A stretch of 46,519 bases of DNA from Acidobacteria bacterium RIFCSPLOWO2_02_FULL_67_21 (GCA_001767195.1 MEKU01000080.1:20566-67084); one strand, 5' to 3'; counted from the stretch's first letter, positions 33,559 to 43,547 are shown. Notes: generated by a model from the sequence alone, not told the origin. Program-made: numbers and translations.

Positions 33559-34587
33559 ATGACACTTTCACTTGTGCGGTTCTTGAAGGCGGCCCTGCCG
33601 GGCGCCGCCGTGCTTCTGTGTGCCGCGACGGCGTCGGCACAGGAGGTCAATCTCTACACCACCCGTGAGCCCGGCCTCATCCAGCCGCTGATGGACGCCT
33701 TTACGAAGGCGACGGGCATCAAGGTGAACAGCATCTTCGTGCGCGACGGACTCGCCGAGCGCGTCGCGGCGGAAGGGACGCGGTCCCCGGCCGACGTCCT
33801 GATGGACGTCGACATCGGCGCGCTGATCACGCTGGTGGATCGCGGGCGGACGCAGCCGGTCCGGTCGAGCGTGCTCGAGGCGGCGGTGCCGGCGAACCTT
33901 CGCGGGAGCGACGGGTCGTGGTTCGCGCTGTCGCTGCGCGCCCGCGTGCTGTACGTGCAGAAAGACCTGAGCCTGAAGTCGTTCACCTACGAGCAGCTCG
34001 CCGATCCGCAGTGGAAGGGCAAGATTTGCACACGCGCTGGCCAGCATGCCTACACCACCGCGCTGATTGCCGCGTACATCGCCCATTACGGCGAAGCGCG
34101 CGCGGAGGCATGGCTGAGAGGGCTCAAGAGCGGCCTGGCGCGGGCCGCGGCGGGGGGCGATCGTGACGGCGCCCGCGACATCATGGGCGGCATCTGCGAT
34201 CTGGCCCTCGGCAATTCCTACTATGTCGGCCTGATGCGGAGCGGCGCCGGCGGCCCGGATCAAGAGAAGTGGGGGTCGGCGATCCGCATCATTCTGCCCA
34301 CGTTTGAGAACGGCGGGACGCACGTGAACGTGTCGGGCGCCGCAATCGCGAAGAACTCGCCGAACAGGGCGAACGCTCTCCGGTTCCTCGAGTTCCTGGT
34401 GTCCGACCAGGCGCAGAAGATGTATGCCGAGGCGAACTTCGAGTACCCGGTGAAGGCCGGCGTTGCCGCGCATCCGATTATTGCCGCCCTTGGACCGCTG
34501 AAGGTTGATGGGCTCCCGCTGGTCGAGATTGCGAAACACCGCGCGACCGCCAGCAAGCTCGTGGACAAGGTCGGATACGACCGCTGA
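33559..34587 (+). CDS. fbpA: Iron(III) ABC transporter substrate-binding protein, FbpA/FutA-like
   Basis: Signal peptide; QEVNLYTTREPGLIQPLMDAFTKATGIKVNSIFVRDGLAERVAAEGTRSPADVLMDVDIGAL...WFALSLRARVLYV...AGQHAYTTALIAAYIAHYGE. Confidence 0.88.
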   Translation: MTLSLVRFLKAALPGAAVLLCAATASAQEVNLYTTREPGLIQPLMDAFTKATGIKVNSIFVRDGLAERVAAEGTRSPADVLMDVDIGALITLVDRGRTQPVRSSVLEAAVPANLRGSDGSWFALSLRARVLYVQKDLSLKSFTYEQLADPQWKGKICTRAGQHAYTTALIAAYIAHYGEARAEAWLRGLKSGLARAAAGGDRDGARDIMGGICDLALGNSYYVGLMRSGAGGPDQEKWGSAIRIILPTFENGGTHVNVSGAAIAKNSPNRANALRFLEFLVSDQAQKMYAEANFEYPVKAGVAAHPIIAALGPLKVDGLPLVEIAKHRATASKLVDKVGYDR

Positions 34588-34597
34588 TCCCCGTGTG

Positions 34598-36256
34598 ATG
34601 CTCCGGAGGCCGGGCCGTGGAAGCCCGTGGCTCGCCGCCTCCGGCATCGTCGCTCTCCTCGTTATCGCCCCCATCGCGGCTCTCGCGCTCACGGCATCGC
34701 GGGGGTCGGCCGATCTCTGGCAGCACCTGATCGCCTATGTCCTGCCGGTGGCCGTGCGCGACACCTTCGTCCTGCTCCTCGGCGTCGGGCTGCTGACGGC
34801 GGCTGTCGGCACGACGATGGCCTGGCTGGTCACCGCGTACGATTTTCCCGGGCGCCGCGTCATCGACTGGGCGCTGTTGCTGCCGCTGGCGGTGCCGACC
34901 TACGTGGTCGCGTACGCCTATCTCGATATCCTGCATCCCGTCGGCCCGGTGCAGACCGCGTTGCGCGCGCTGCTCGGCATCGACGACCCGCGCGATTTCC
35001 GGCTGCCGGATATCCGATCCATGGCCGGCTGCGTCGTGCTGCTCGGGTTCGTGCTGTATCCGTATGTCTATCTGACGACCCGAGCCATGTTTCTGATGCA
35101 GACGGCGAATCTGGTTGAGGTGGCGCGCACGCTGGGCATCAGCCGGCGCGGGGTGTTTCTGCGTGTCGCGTTCCCGCTGGCGAGACCCGCGGTGGCCGTG
35201 GGCCTCAGTCTTGTCCTGCTCGAGACGGTCAACGACATCGGCGCGTCGGAATTCCTCGGCATCCGCACGTTGACCGTGTCCATCTATGCGACCTGGATCA
35301 CGCGGTCGGATCTGGCGGGCGCCGCGCAGATGGCGCTGGCCATGCTCGCTGTGGCGCTTGGAGTCGTGCTTCTGGAGCGGTGGGCCCGGCGGCAGCGCCA
35401 GTATGCCAACGATGCGCAGCATGCCCGCCCGCTCGAACCACAGCGGCTTGCGGGCTGGCGCGCGGGCGCGGCGCTGGTCGCCGCCATCACCCCGGTCGCG
35501 ATCGGATTTGCGATTCCTGCGGCGTATCTGGTCGACGAGGCGCTCGCCCGCGTGCGTTTCGCAGGGGTGTCTCGAGTCATCCTGTCGGAGACAAGCGCGA
35601 CCATTGGGCTTTCACTCGTGGCGACGGCGCTGACCGTGCTGGCGGGCCTCGGCGTCGCGTACGCCGTACGGGCGACGGGCCGCGCGGCCGCAGGCGTGCT
35701 CGCGCGCATCGCATCGCTCGGCTATGCCATCCCGGGCACGGTGCTGGCGATCGGGCTGCTTCCGGTCGTCACCGGCATCGAGGCCTTCGTCGATAGCGGT
35801 GCTCGCGCGGTACTTGGGGTGTCCACCGGCCTGCTGCTGCTCGGCAGCGGCGCCGCACTCATCTATGCGTACGTCGTCAGATTCCTGGCGCTCGCCGTTG
35901 GCGGCGTCGAGGCCGGCCTCAGCCGCGTCCCGGCATCCCTGGACGAGGCGGCTCGCACGTTGGGGGAGTCGGCAGGCGGCCGCCTGCGGCGTATCCACCT
36001 GCCGCTCGTGCGCCCGGCTCTCGCGACGGCAGCGCTGCTGGTGTTTGTCGACTGCATGAAGGAGCTGCCGGCGACGCTGCTCCTCCGGCCGCTCGGCCTC
36101 GAGACGCTGGCGACACACTTGTACGGGGAAGCGGTGCGCGGCACGTACGAGGACGCTGCGATTGCCGCACTGTTGATTGTGGCGGCTGGGCTCGTTCCAG
36201 TGGTCATCCTCGCGCGTGTCAGTCGCGCGCGCATCCACGCAGGTCCCCTCTTGTAG
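34598..36256 (+). CDS. fbpB: Iron(III) ABC transporter permease, FbpB-like (duplicated permease domain)
   Basis: PLAVPTYVVAYAYLDILHPVGPVQ...MLRRPG start; EVARTLGISRRGVFLRVAFPLARPAVAVGLSLVLLETVNDIGASEFLGI...EAARTLGESAGGRLRRIHLPLVRPA. Confidence 0.88.
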   Translation: MLRRPGRGSPWLAASGIVALLVIAPIAALALTASRGSADLWQHLIAYVLPVAVRDTFVLLLGVGLLTAAVGTTMAWLVTAYDFPGRRVIDWALLLPLAVPTYVVAYAYLDILHPVGPVQTALRALLGIDDPRDFRLPDIRSMAGCVVLLGFVLYPYVYLTTRAMFLMQTANLVEVARTLGISRRGVFLRVAFPLARPAVAVGLSLVLLETVNDIGASEFLGIRTLTVSIYATWITRSDLAGAAQMALAMLAVALGVVLLERWARRQRQYANDAQHARPLEPQRLAGWRAGAALVAAITPVAIGFAIPAAYLVDEALARVRFAGVSRVILSETSATIGLSLVATALTVLAGLGVAYAVRATGRAAAGVLARIASLGYAIPGTVLAIGLLPVVTGIEAFVDSGARAVLGVSTGLLLLGSGAALIYAYVVRFLALAVGGVEAGLSRVPASLDEAARTLGESAGGRLRRIHLPLVRPALATAALLVFVDCMKELPATLLLRPLGLETLATHLYGEAVRGTYEDAAIAALLIVAAGLVPVVILARVSRARIHAGPLL

Positions 36257-36325
36257 GGGTCGCCACGCGACGGGGTTTGCCGATGTGCTTCCGGCAGAGC
36301 CGCTAAATCGACATAAGATCGCGAT

Positions 36326-37639
36326 GTGTCCGACCTCGAGTTGCCCTTTGCGAAAAAGACACTCCACAACGGCCTGGATGTCATCGTTCATGAGGACCAT
36401 CACGTCCCGGTCGTGGCCGTAAACATCTGGTACCACGTCGGTTCCAAGGATGAACGGCCCGGGCGTACTGGATTTGCGCATCTCTTCGAGCACCTGATGT
36501 TCGAGGGCTCCGAGCATCACAACTCGGGGTACTTCCCGCCACTTCAGCAGGCCGGAGCCCTTCTGAACGGATCCACGAACACCGACCGGACCAATTACTG
36601 GGAGGTCGTGCCGACGAGCGCGCTCGACCTGGCGCTCTGGATGGAGTCGGACCGCATGGGGTACCTCCTGCCTGCCCTCACCCCCGACCGTTTCGAGACG
36701 CAGCGGGACGTCGTGCTCAACGAGCGGAGGCAGAACTACGAGAATCGCCCGTATGGGTTCGCACTCATGGCGATCGTCGCAGCGCTGTTCCCGCCCGATC
36801 ACCCGTACCACTGGCTCACGATCGGTGCGGCCGAAGACCTCCGCTCGATGCGCCTGGACGAGGTGCAGGAGTTCTTTCGAACCTACTACCACCCCGGGAA
36901 TGCGTCGCTGGCGCTCGCCGGTGATATTGATGCGCCGCGCGGCTTCGAGCTGGCCGAACGGTACTTCGGCGACCTGGCCGGAGGCCGTCGCCCCGAGCGC
37001 CTTCGCAGCCCGGCCGCGCTCGAACGCGAGGTGCGGCTCGTGCTCGAAGATCGCGTCCAGATGCCGCGCCTCTACATGGCGTGGCATTCGCCGGCCATGT
37101 TCGCCGAGGGCGACGCCGAGATGGATCTGCTTGCCGATCTGCTGGCAAGTGGCAAGACGTCGAGGTTGTACCGAAGACTGGTGTACGAGCAGCGCGTGGC
37201 CCTCGACGTGTCGGCCTACCAGAACTCACGGGAGCTCGCCGGGTTCTTTCTGCTCGCCGCCACGGTGGCGCCCGGGATCTCCCTGACCGAGATTGCCGCC
37301 ACGATTGATGCCGAGCTTCAGCAACTGGCGGACGCCGGCCCCACTGCGAGCGAGATGGAGCGCGCCCGCGCGCAGACCGAGGCGCACTTCATGTACCGCA
37401 TTCAGACGGTGGGAGGGTTCGGCGGCAAGTCCGACCAGCTGAACGCGTACAACGTGTTTCGCGGCGATCCCGGGTTCTTCCAGACAGACCTGTCACGGTA
37501 CCGGGATGCGACAGGTCCCGCCGTGCGTGCGGCGGCGCGCCGCTGCCTGCCGTTCGATCGCCGTGTGGTGCTGAGCGTGGTGCCTGCCGGACAGCACGCG
37601 GCGGCCCTTGCCGGGTCGGTGCCGGTCTCCGTCTCATGA
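36326..37639 (+). CDS. M16-family zinc metallopeptidase (catalytic-type)
   Basis: NGLDVIVHEDHHVPVVAVNIWYHVGSKDERPGRTGFAHLFEHLMFEGSEHH (HxxEH present). Confidence 0.92.
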   Translation: MSDLELPFAKKTLHNGLDVIVHEDHHVPVVAVNIWYHVGSKDERPGRTGFAHLFEHLMFEGSEHHNSGYFPPLQQAGALLNGSTNTDRTNYWEVVPTSALDLALWMESDRMGYLLPALTPDRFETQRDVVLNERRQNYENRPYGFALMAIVAALFPPDHPYHWLTIGAAEDLRSMRLDEVQEFFRTYYHPGNASLALAGDIDAPRGFELAERYFGDLAGGRRPERLRSPAALEREVRLVLEDRVQMPRLYMAWHSPAMFAEGDAEMDLLADLLASGKTSRLYRRLVYEQRVALDVSAYQNSRELAGFFLLAATVAPGISLTEIAATIDAELQQLADAGPTASEMERARAQTEAHFMYRIQTVGGFGGKSDQLNAYNVFRGDPGFFQTDLSRYRDATGPAVRAAARRCLPFDRRVVLSVVPAGQHAAALAGSVPVSVS

Positions 37640-39006
37640 TGCGCGTCGATCGCTCGCGGCTTCCCGAGGTCGGCCTAGACCCGATCTTCCGGTTTCCCCG
37701 GATTGCCCGTCACACGCTGGAAAACGGGCTCGATGTCCGCACGGTCGAGCACCGGACCGTCCCGGTGTCCACCTTCGTCCTCACGGTCGCTGGAGGGCTT
37801 GGAGCCGATGCTCCCGGCCAGGAAGGGCTTGCCGCCGTCACGGCCGACATGGTCGACGAGGGGACGGGCGAGTCGGATGCCATCGAAGTCTCCGAGGCCC
37901 TCGCCAGGATTGGTGCCGATTACGATGTCGACGTCGGGGCGGATGCCACGCTCTTCACCATCACGACGCTGTCGCGGTTTGCCGAGCAGGGCGCACGCCT
38001 GCTTTCGGCCATCCTCACGCAACCGAGTCTCCGCCAGGCCGATTTCGACCGTGTCCGGCAGCTGAGGCTCGACCGCCTGCGGCAGCTCAACGATCTGCCG
38101 CCTGCGGTCGCCGAGCGGGCGTTCCTTCGCCTCCTCTATCCAGAACACCCGTATGGGCACCTCGCGATCGGGACGTCCACGTCGCTGCGCTCGCTGGCGC
38201 TGGACGACGTGACGCGATTCCACGCCGGGACGTTTCAGCCGGATCGCTCGACCCTCGTCGTTGCGGGACCCGGCTCCCACGACGAGCTCCGGCAGCTCGC
38301 CGAAGCCACATTTGGGGGATGGTCGGCCAGCCGCGCCGTCGCCCCGGCCGCGGCATCCGACGTGGAGCCGGCCGTCTCGCTGCAGCGCCTGGCTATCGTG
38401 CCTCGGGAAGGCGCCGCGCAGTCCGAGCTGCGGATCGGCCACCTGTCGGCGCGCCGCAGCACGCCCGACTACGCGGCGCTGCTGGTGATGAATGCGGTCC
38501 TCGGAGGCCAGTTCGTCAGCCGTGTCAACCTGCGGCTTCGCGAGGAAAAGGGCTACACCTACGGTGCGCGGACAGGATTCGACTGGCGCAGGGGCCTGTC
38601 GCCCTTTTCGCTTCAGGCGAGCGTCCACACGGCCTCGACCGCGGATGCCGTCCGTGACACGCTCGCGGAGTTCGACGCGATCGGAAGGTCGCGGCCGCCT
38701 TCGGACTCGGAGCTGGCGCTTGCCAAAGCGTCGCTGACGCGCGGCTATCCGCGCAACTTCGAAACCGTGCAGCAGGTGGCCCGCGCCGCGGCGCAGCTCG
38801 CTCTCTACGACCTGCCCGACACCTACTTCGAGGCGTTCATCCCCCGCATCAACGCCGTCGGAACCGACGACGTGGTCAGTGTGGCGGCACGATATGTCGA
38901 CGCCGCCCGGGCGACGACCTTGATCGTCGGCGACCATGCCGCAATCGGCGAGTCGCTCGCATCGCTCGGGCTCGGAGAGCTCCAGGTGTTGCCGGCGGAG
39001 TCCTAG
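37636..39006 (+). CDS. M16-family peptidase-like protein (HxxEH absent)
   Basis: HTLENGLDVRTVEHRTVPVSTFVLTVAGGLGADAPGQEGLAAVTADMVDEGTGESDAIEVSEAL; ATGA overlap with upstream gene. Confidence 0.9.
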   Translation: MMRVDRSRLPEVGLDPIFRFPRIARHTLENGLDVRTVEHRTVPVSTFVLTVAGGLGADAPGQEGLAAVTADMVDEGTGESDAIEVSEALARIGADYDVDVGADATLFTITTLSRFAEQGARLLSAILTQPSLRQADFDRVRQLRLDRLRQLNDLPPAVAERAFLRLLYPEHPYGHLAIGTSTSLRSLALDDVTRFHAGTFQPDRSTLVVAGPGSHDELRQLAEATFGGWSASRAVAPAAASDVEPAVSLQRLAIVPREGAAQSELRIGHLSARRSTPDYAALLVMNAVLGGQFVSRVNLRLREEKGYTYGARTGFDWRRGLSPFSLQASVHTASTADAVRDTLAEFDAIGRSRPPSDSELALAKASLTRGYPRNFETVQQVARAAAQLALYDLPDTYFEAFIPRINAVGTDDVVSVAARYVDAARATTLIVGDHAAIGESLASLGLGELQVLPAES

Positions 39007-40037
39007 AGGCTCTTCAACAGAAACCGTGTCAGCACGTAGCCGTCCAGATACTTGAACGGCGCCGACCCTGTCGAGTAGTGGCCGCAGGGCAGCACGCGCA
39101 CGTCGTGCGGCAGCCCGCGATGTGCGAACTCGCGGGCGATCTCCTGCGAGAGGTCCACAGGGAACGTCAGGTCATAGCGGGCATAGACCAGCAGCGTCCG
39201 GGCGTGCCCCACGCGATCGAAATACGCAGAGGGGCTGATCGGACGCCACAGCCGGCGAAGCAGGTCCAGGTCGATGTGCCCCTCCAGCCCCTGCCGGACG
39301 TGGCGGGTTGAGAGGCCCCGCCACACGACGTCGGCGAAGCGCGGGGAGACGTGGTTGAGCGCCTGCGCTCGCACCAGTGGCTCGTGTGCCGTGGTCAGCA
39401 TCGCGAGGCACGAGCCGAGGCTCGTGCCGAGAATGCCGATGCGCTCATATCCCTGGCCAGCCAGCCAGGCAATCGCGCGCCGGGCGTCGAGCACCGCCTG
39501 CCGGCACACCTGCACCGTCCGGGCGATGTTCGCGCTCACGATGTAGTCGGCGCGGGTGAGCTCGGGCGGCATGCGGACGTCGTGGTAGGGGAGGCTGAGC
39601 CGCAGGGCCGAGATGCCGAACCGCGCCAGCAGCCGCGCGAGGCCGACGTGGCCCTCCGCATCCGAGTTCCACTGCGGCAGCACGAGCACCGCGCGGCCGC
39701 GAGAGCCGGCCGGAAACCAGCGGGCGGACACGATGTTGTTGGTCTCGTGCGGGGTCGTCAGCACGCTTGGAAACCGCAGCGTGCCCGCCTCGCCGAGGCG
39801 CCGGCGCTCGTCCCCGGCCTCTTCGAACTGGTACTCGGCTGTCGGCGGCGCATCGAAGAAGTGAGCCGTGTCTCCCATCGCCTCTCCAATCCAGTGCTGG
39901 AGGCGCTCGGCGGGCGTCTGGCTCATGTGTCCGTTCTGCGGAATCCAGTCGAGTCCCCAGTCGAATGGCCGGACGATGCGGTCGGTGCTGATCGAGGCAA
40001 GCCGCCGTTCCCACGCGTGGAACAAGGGCGCGATCAT
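39003..40037 (-). CDS. Alpha/beta-hydrolase family protein
   Basis: AVLVLPQWNSDAEGHVGLARLLARFGISALRLSLPYHDVRMPPEL...IGILGTSLGSCLAMLTTAHEP...GHYSTG. Confidence 0.8.
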   Translation of the reverse strand: MIAPLFHAWERRLASISTDRIVRPFDWGLDWIPQNGHMSQTPAERLQHWIGEAMGDTAHFFDAPPTAEYQFEEAGDERRRLGEAGTLRFPSVLTTPHETNNIVSARWFPAGSRGRAVLVLPQWNSDAEGHVGLARLLARFGISALRLSLPYHDVRMPPELTRADYIVSANIARTVQVCRQAVLDARRAIAWLAGQGYERIGILGTSLGSCLAMLTTAHEPLVRAQALNHVSPRFADVVWRGLSTRHVRQGLEGHIDLDLLRRLWRPISPSAYFDRVGHARTLLVYARYDLTFPVDLSQEIAREFAHRGLPHDVRVLPCGHYSTGSAPFKYLDGYVLTRFLLKSL

Positions 40038-40092
40038 CGGCTCATCCTGATGGCGGCCCGAGGGCCGTCGCCGTGCCCGATCGTCCCGAGCC

Positions 40093-41445
40093 TCAACGGG
40101 ATGCCCCCGGGCCCAGGTAGCCTTCGACGGCCCGCGCGAGGTCGAGCAGCGCGGCCGTTTCGCCGAGGCGGCCAACAAGCTGCGCCCCAATCGGCAGCCC
40201 TTCCGGAGACATTCCGCAGGGGATCGTGATTGCGGGATGCCCGGTGAGGTTGAACAGCTGGGTCAGACGCAGCATCGCGCCGCGCACGGGTTCCTCAGTC
40301 CCGCCCACACGCACCGTTTCCACGCCGAGCCGCGGCGCCAGGATTGGCAGGGTCGGCAGGAGCAGCGCGTCACACCCGGTCAGCGCGGAATCCACCTCCG
40401 TCCTCAGGACCTCGCGCCCGTGGAGCGCGCGCATGTAGTCCTCGGCCAGGATGTAGCGGCCCATTTCGAGCCGCATCCGGACGTTCGGGGTGTAGGCGTC
40501 CGCCGCGCGCTCGAGCGTGGGCGCGTGGTACGCTGCCGCCTCGACCAGCACGATATGCAGGTAGACGGGAGCGATGTCGCCGGCGTGCGGGATGATGGCG
40601 TCACACAGCTCGACGCCGGCCTCGCGCAGCCGGGTGCACGCCTGCGCGAAGGCCGAGGCCACCGCCGGGTCGAGCAGTGCCGTGAAGTCGTCGTGCAGCC
40701 GTGCGAGCTTCAGGGGCCGGCTGGCGGGCGATCTGGCGGCCGAACCGGCGCCGCCCAGCGCCGCGTGCAGGATCTGCGCATCCTCGACGGAGCGGCAGAT
40801 CGGCCCCACGTGATCCATCGTGGGGCTCAGAGGCACGACCCCGCCGGTCGGGATCTCGCCGAGTGTCGGCTTGAGGCCGACGAGCCCGCATGCCGCTGAC
40901 GGAATACGGATCGACCCGCCGGTATCGGTGCCGATTGCCGCATACGCCATTCCAGATGCCACGGCGGCCGCCGAGCCGCCTGACGAGCCGCCGGGCGATC
41001 GATTGGCGTCGAGCGGGTGCCGCGCGGCGCCAAAGGCCGAATCCTCGTTCGTGGTCCCGAAGGCGAATTCGTGGAGGTTGTTCTTGCCGATCAGCACTGC
41101 ACCGGCTGCCTTGAGCCGCGAGACGACCGGCGCGTCCGCCGCCGCGATGTGTCCCTCTCGCACGCGGGAGGCGGCGGTCGTCGCGACGCCGCGCAGGTCG
41201 ATGATGTCCTTGAGTGAAACGGGGACGCCGTGCAGGGGGCCGCGATACCTGCCGGCCGCGATCTCGGCGTCTGCCTGCCGCGCCTGCGCGCGTGCCTCGT
41301 CCGCCAGGACGGTGATGAACGCGTTCAGCGACGCGTTACGCGCCGCGATGGTGCTCAGGCACCGTTCGGTCGTCTCGGCGGCCGTGACGGCGCCAGACCT
41401 GAGCGCGTGCGCCAGCTCGGCGAGTGTCCGGGGCTCAGCGTCCAT
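40093..41445 (-). CDS. Amidase-signature family protein (GatA/AtzE-like)
   Basis: GPLHGVPVSLKDIIDLRGVATTAASRV...LIGKNNLHEFAFGTTNEDSAFGAARHPLDANRSPGGSSGGSAAAVASGMAYAAIGTDTGGSIRIPSAACGLVGLKPT. Confidence 0.9.
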   Translation of the reverse strand: MDAEPRTLAELAHALRSGAVTAAETTERCLSTIAARNASLNAFITVLADEARAQARQADAEIAAGRYRGPLHGVPVSLKDIIDLRGVATTAASRVREGHIAAADAPVVSRLKAAGAVLIGKNNLHEFAFGTTNEDSAFGAARHPLDANRSPGGSSGGSAAAVASGMAYAAIGTDTGGSIRIPSAACGLVGLKPTLGEIPTGGVVPLSPTMDHVGPICRSVEDAQILHAALGGAGSAARSPASRPLKLARLHDDFTALLDPAVASAFAQACTRLREAGVELCDAIIPHAGDIAPVYLHIVLVEAAAYHAPTLERAADAYTPNVRMRLEMGRYILAEDYMRALHGREVLRTEVDSALTGCDALLLPTLPILAPRLGVETVRVGGTEEPVRGAMLRLTQLFNLTGHPAITIPCGMSPEGLPIGAQLVGRLGETAALLDLARAVEGYLGPGASR

Positions 41446-41608
41446 CCGGCCTGTGCGGTTCGAGCTGGCCGCTGGCGTCGGCATTCCAGTCGGCCATTCT
41501 GAGCGCCGACGTCGCGCGCGCCAGCGTCTCGAGCAGCGGGCGCAGGGCGGGGAGCCCGCGGCGCTCCGCGTCCTGAACGGCATTCTCCAGCCAGAGCGTG
41601 ATCGTCAT
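41435..41608 (-). CDS. 57-aa small protein, candidate small partner subunit of the amidase
   Basis: MTITLWLENAVQDAERRGLPALRPLLETLARATSALRMADWNADASGQLEPHRPDGR*; stop overlaps the amidase start (ATGGACGCTGAG). Confidence 0.5.
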   Translation of the reverse strand: MTITLWLENAVQDAERRGLPALRPLLETLARATSALRMADWNADASGQLEPHRPDGR

Positions 41609-41628
41609 CTGCGGTAGGATCGGCCTCC

Positions 41629-43044
41629 GTGCGGCGCACCAAGATCATAGCGACAATCGGTCCGGCGTCGAGCGCCGAGCCGACGCTTGACGAGCTCGTC
41701 ACCGCTGGTGTTGATGTCTTTCGCCTCAACTTCTCGCACGGCACACACGAAAGCCATCGGGACGCGGCGCAGCGAATCAGGGCGGCCGCCGCGCGTCAGG
41801 GACGGCCGGTGGCCATCCTGCAGGATCTCGCCGGTCCGAAGATCCGCACAGGCCGCCTGCGAGGCGGTGCGCCCATCGATCTCCGTCAGGGCGATGCGCT
41901 GCGGATCGCGGTCGGCGATGAGCTCGGCGGGCCCGGGCGCGTGTCGACCTCGTACGCGGACCTCCCGCGCGTGGTGCGGCCTGGCGATGCGCTCCTGCTC
42001 GACGATGGCCGGATCCAGTTGAGGGTCGAGCACGTCGGCGACGACGAGATCGGAACGGTGGTCGTCGACGGCGGCCCTCTCGGCGAGCACAAGGGGATCA
42101 ATGCGCCAGGTGTGAGCTTTCCGTCGCACGGCATGAGCGAGAAGGACGCCGTCGACCTCGCCTTCGGCGCAGGCATCGGTGTCGATTTCGTCGCGCTCAG
42201 CTTTGTTCAGTCCGGCGCGGATCTGCGGCAGGCACGGGAACGGCTGCGCGGCATCGGCGCGCCCGACGTGCCGCTCGTCGCCAAGCTCGAACGTCCCGAA
42301 GCCATCGCCCGGCTCGACGAGATCCTGCAGGAGTCGGACGCCGTGATGGTAGCGCGCGGCGATCTCGGGCTGGAGCTTCCGCTCGAGCGTGTTCCCCGCA
42401 TTCAGCGGGAAGCGACGCGCGGGGCGCGGACGGCGGGCATTCCGGTGATCGTGGCGACGCAGGTGCTCGAATCGATGCGTACGGAGCCGCGCCCGACACG
42501 CGCCGAAGTCAGTGATGCCGCAACCGCGGTGGACGAGGGCGTGGACGCCATCATGCTGGCGGGGGAGACCGCCGTGGGGCTGTATCCCGTCCGGACGGTT
42601 CAGACGCTCGACCTCATCATTCGGGAGGCCGAGGCGATGCCGCCGGCCGCGGGCGTCGCGCCGCACGGCTCACGGCTGCTGGCCGGCCACGGCCGCGCGA
42701 TCTGCGAGGCGGCTGTGACGCTGTCGGCGCGGGGCGACGCCATCGCCATCGTGGCAATCACCCGTGGCGGCAAGACGGCCCGGATGCTTGCAGCGCTCCG
42801 GCCGCCGGTCCCGGTGTTTGCCGCCACCGACAGTCAGGAGATGGCGCGCCGCCTGGCGCTGGTCTGGGGCGTCGTGCCTGTCGTCGCCGATCTCGCCGGC
42901 GACGTCACCGAAGCTGCAGGCCGCATCGGGGCCATGCTGGTGGAGCGCGGATCGATCCCGAGGGGATCGGCGGTGGTCCTGGTCAGCATCACGCCCGACC
43001 TCGCGGCCGGGCCGTCGAACTTCCTGAAGCTCCAGCGGGTGTGA
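41629..43044 (+). CDS. pyk: Pyruvate kinase
   Basis: MRRTKIIATIGPASSAEPTLDELVTAGVDVFRLNFSHGTHESH...ILQDLAGPKIRTGRL...VMVARGDLGLELPLERVPRIQREATRGARTAGIPVIVATQVLESM. Confidence 0.95.
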   Translation: MRRTKIIATIGPASSAEPTLDELVTAGVDVFRLNFSHGTHESHRDAAQRIRAAAARQGRPVAILQDLAGPKIRTGRLRGGAPIDLRQGDALRIAVGDELGGPGRVSTSYADLPRVVRPGDALLLDDGRIQLRVEHVGDDEIGTVVVDGGPLGEHKGINAPGVSFPSHGMSEKDAVDLAFGAGIGVDFVALSFVQSGADLRQARERLRGIGAPDVPLVAKLERPEAIARLDEILQESDAVMVARGDLGLELPLERVPRIQREATRGARTAGIPVIVATQVLESMRTEPRPTRAEVSDAATAVDEGVDAIMLAGETAVGLYPVRTVQTLDLIIREAEAMPPAAGVAPHGSRLLAGHGRAICEAAVTLSARGDAIAIVAITRGGKTARMLAALRPPVPVFAATDSQEMARRLALVWGVVPVVADLAGDVTEAAGRIGAMLVERGSIPRGSAVVLVSITPDLAAGPSNFLKLQRV

Positions 43045-43045
43045 G

Positions 43046-43510
43046 CTACGTCCAGCGTTCTTCCAGGTAGCTCTTCAGGGTCGTGAGCGCCAGCAGCCAG
43101 CCGTTCGACATGAAGTCGTAGTAGCGCTCCCACCGCTCGTTCGTCTCGTCGTACCCCGACTGCCGCAGGTGCAGAATCGTCGACTCGCCCTGCAGGCGGC
43201 AGCGGGCCTCCAGCGCCATCGGCCCGATCGGCTCCCCGTCTGGCGGATGCCAGTACAAGTCGGCAATGAAGAACTCGCGGCCCGGCGCAAAGTCGACGAC
43301 CGTCCCATGAAACGCGCCGCCGAGCCGGCCGAGGAGGTCGTCCCGCCATGCGGTCGGCTCCCACTCCACCGCGTAGCTGCCGAACGGCCGGGGCACGCAC
43401 ACCGATCGCGACACCTCCCACCACTCCGAGAGCGCCTCCGGATCGAAGAACGCGTCGAGCACCGCGGCCGGCGGGGCATTGATGAGCAGGCTGTGCGCGA
43501 ATTCCCGCAT
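43046..43510 (-). CDS. SRPBCC/AHSA1-like domain protein
   Basis: MREFAHSLLINAPPAAVLDAFFDPEALSEWWEVSRSVCVPRPFGSYAVEWEP. Confidence 0.8.
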   Translation of the reverse strand: MREFAHSLLINAPPAAVLDAFFDPEALSEWWEVSRSVCVPRPFGSYAVEWEPTAWRDDLLGRLGGAFHGTVVDFAPGREFFIADLYWHPPDGEPIGPMALEARCRLQGESTILHLRQSGYDETNERWERYYDFMSNGWLLALTTLKSYLEERWT

Positions 43511-43547
43511 CTTGGCGACTCCCGCATTGTGCCCCGATAATCGCCGG

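Noticed and set aside
35612-37087. 491-aa minus-strand ORF over the fbpB/M16 region
   Set aside because: Antisense artefact; the plus strand has intact permease and HxxEH peptidase.
36816-37229. Arginine-rich antisense ORF
   Set aside because: Lies wholly within the M16 gene; no coding support.
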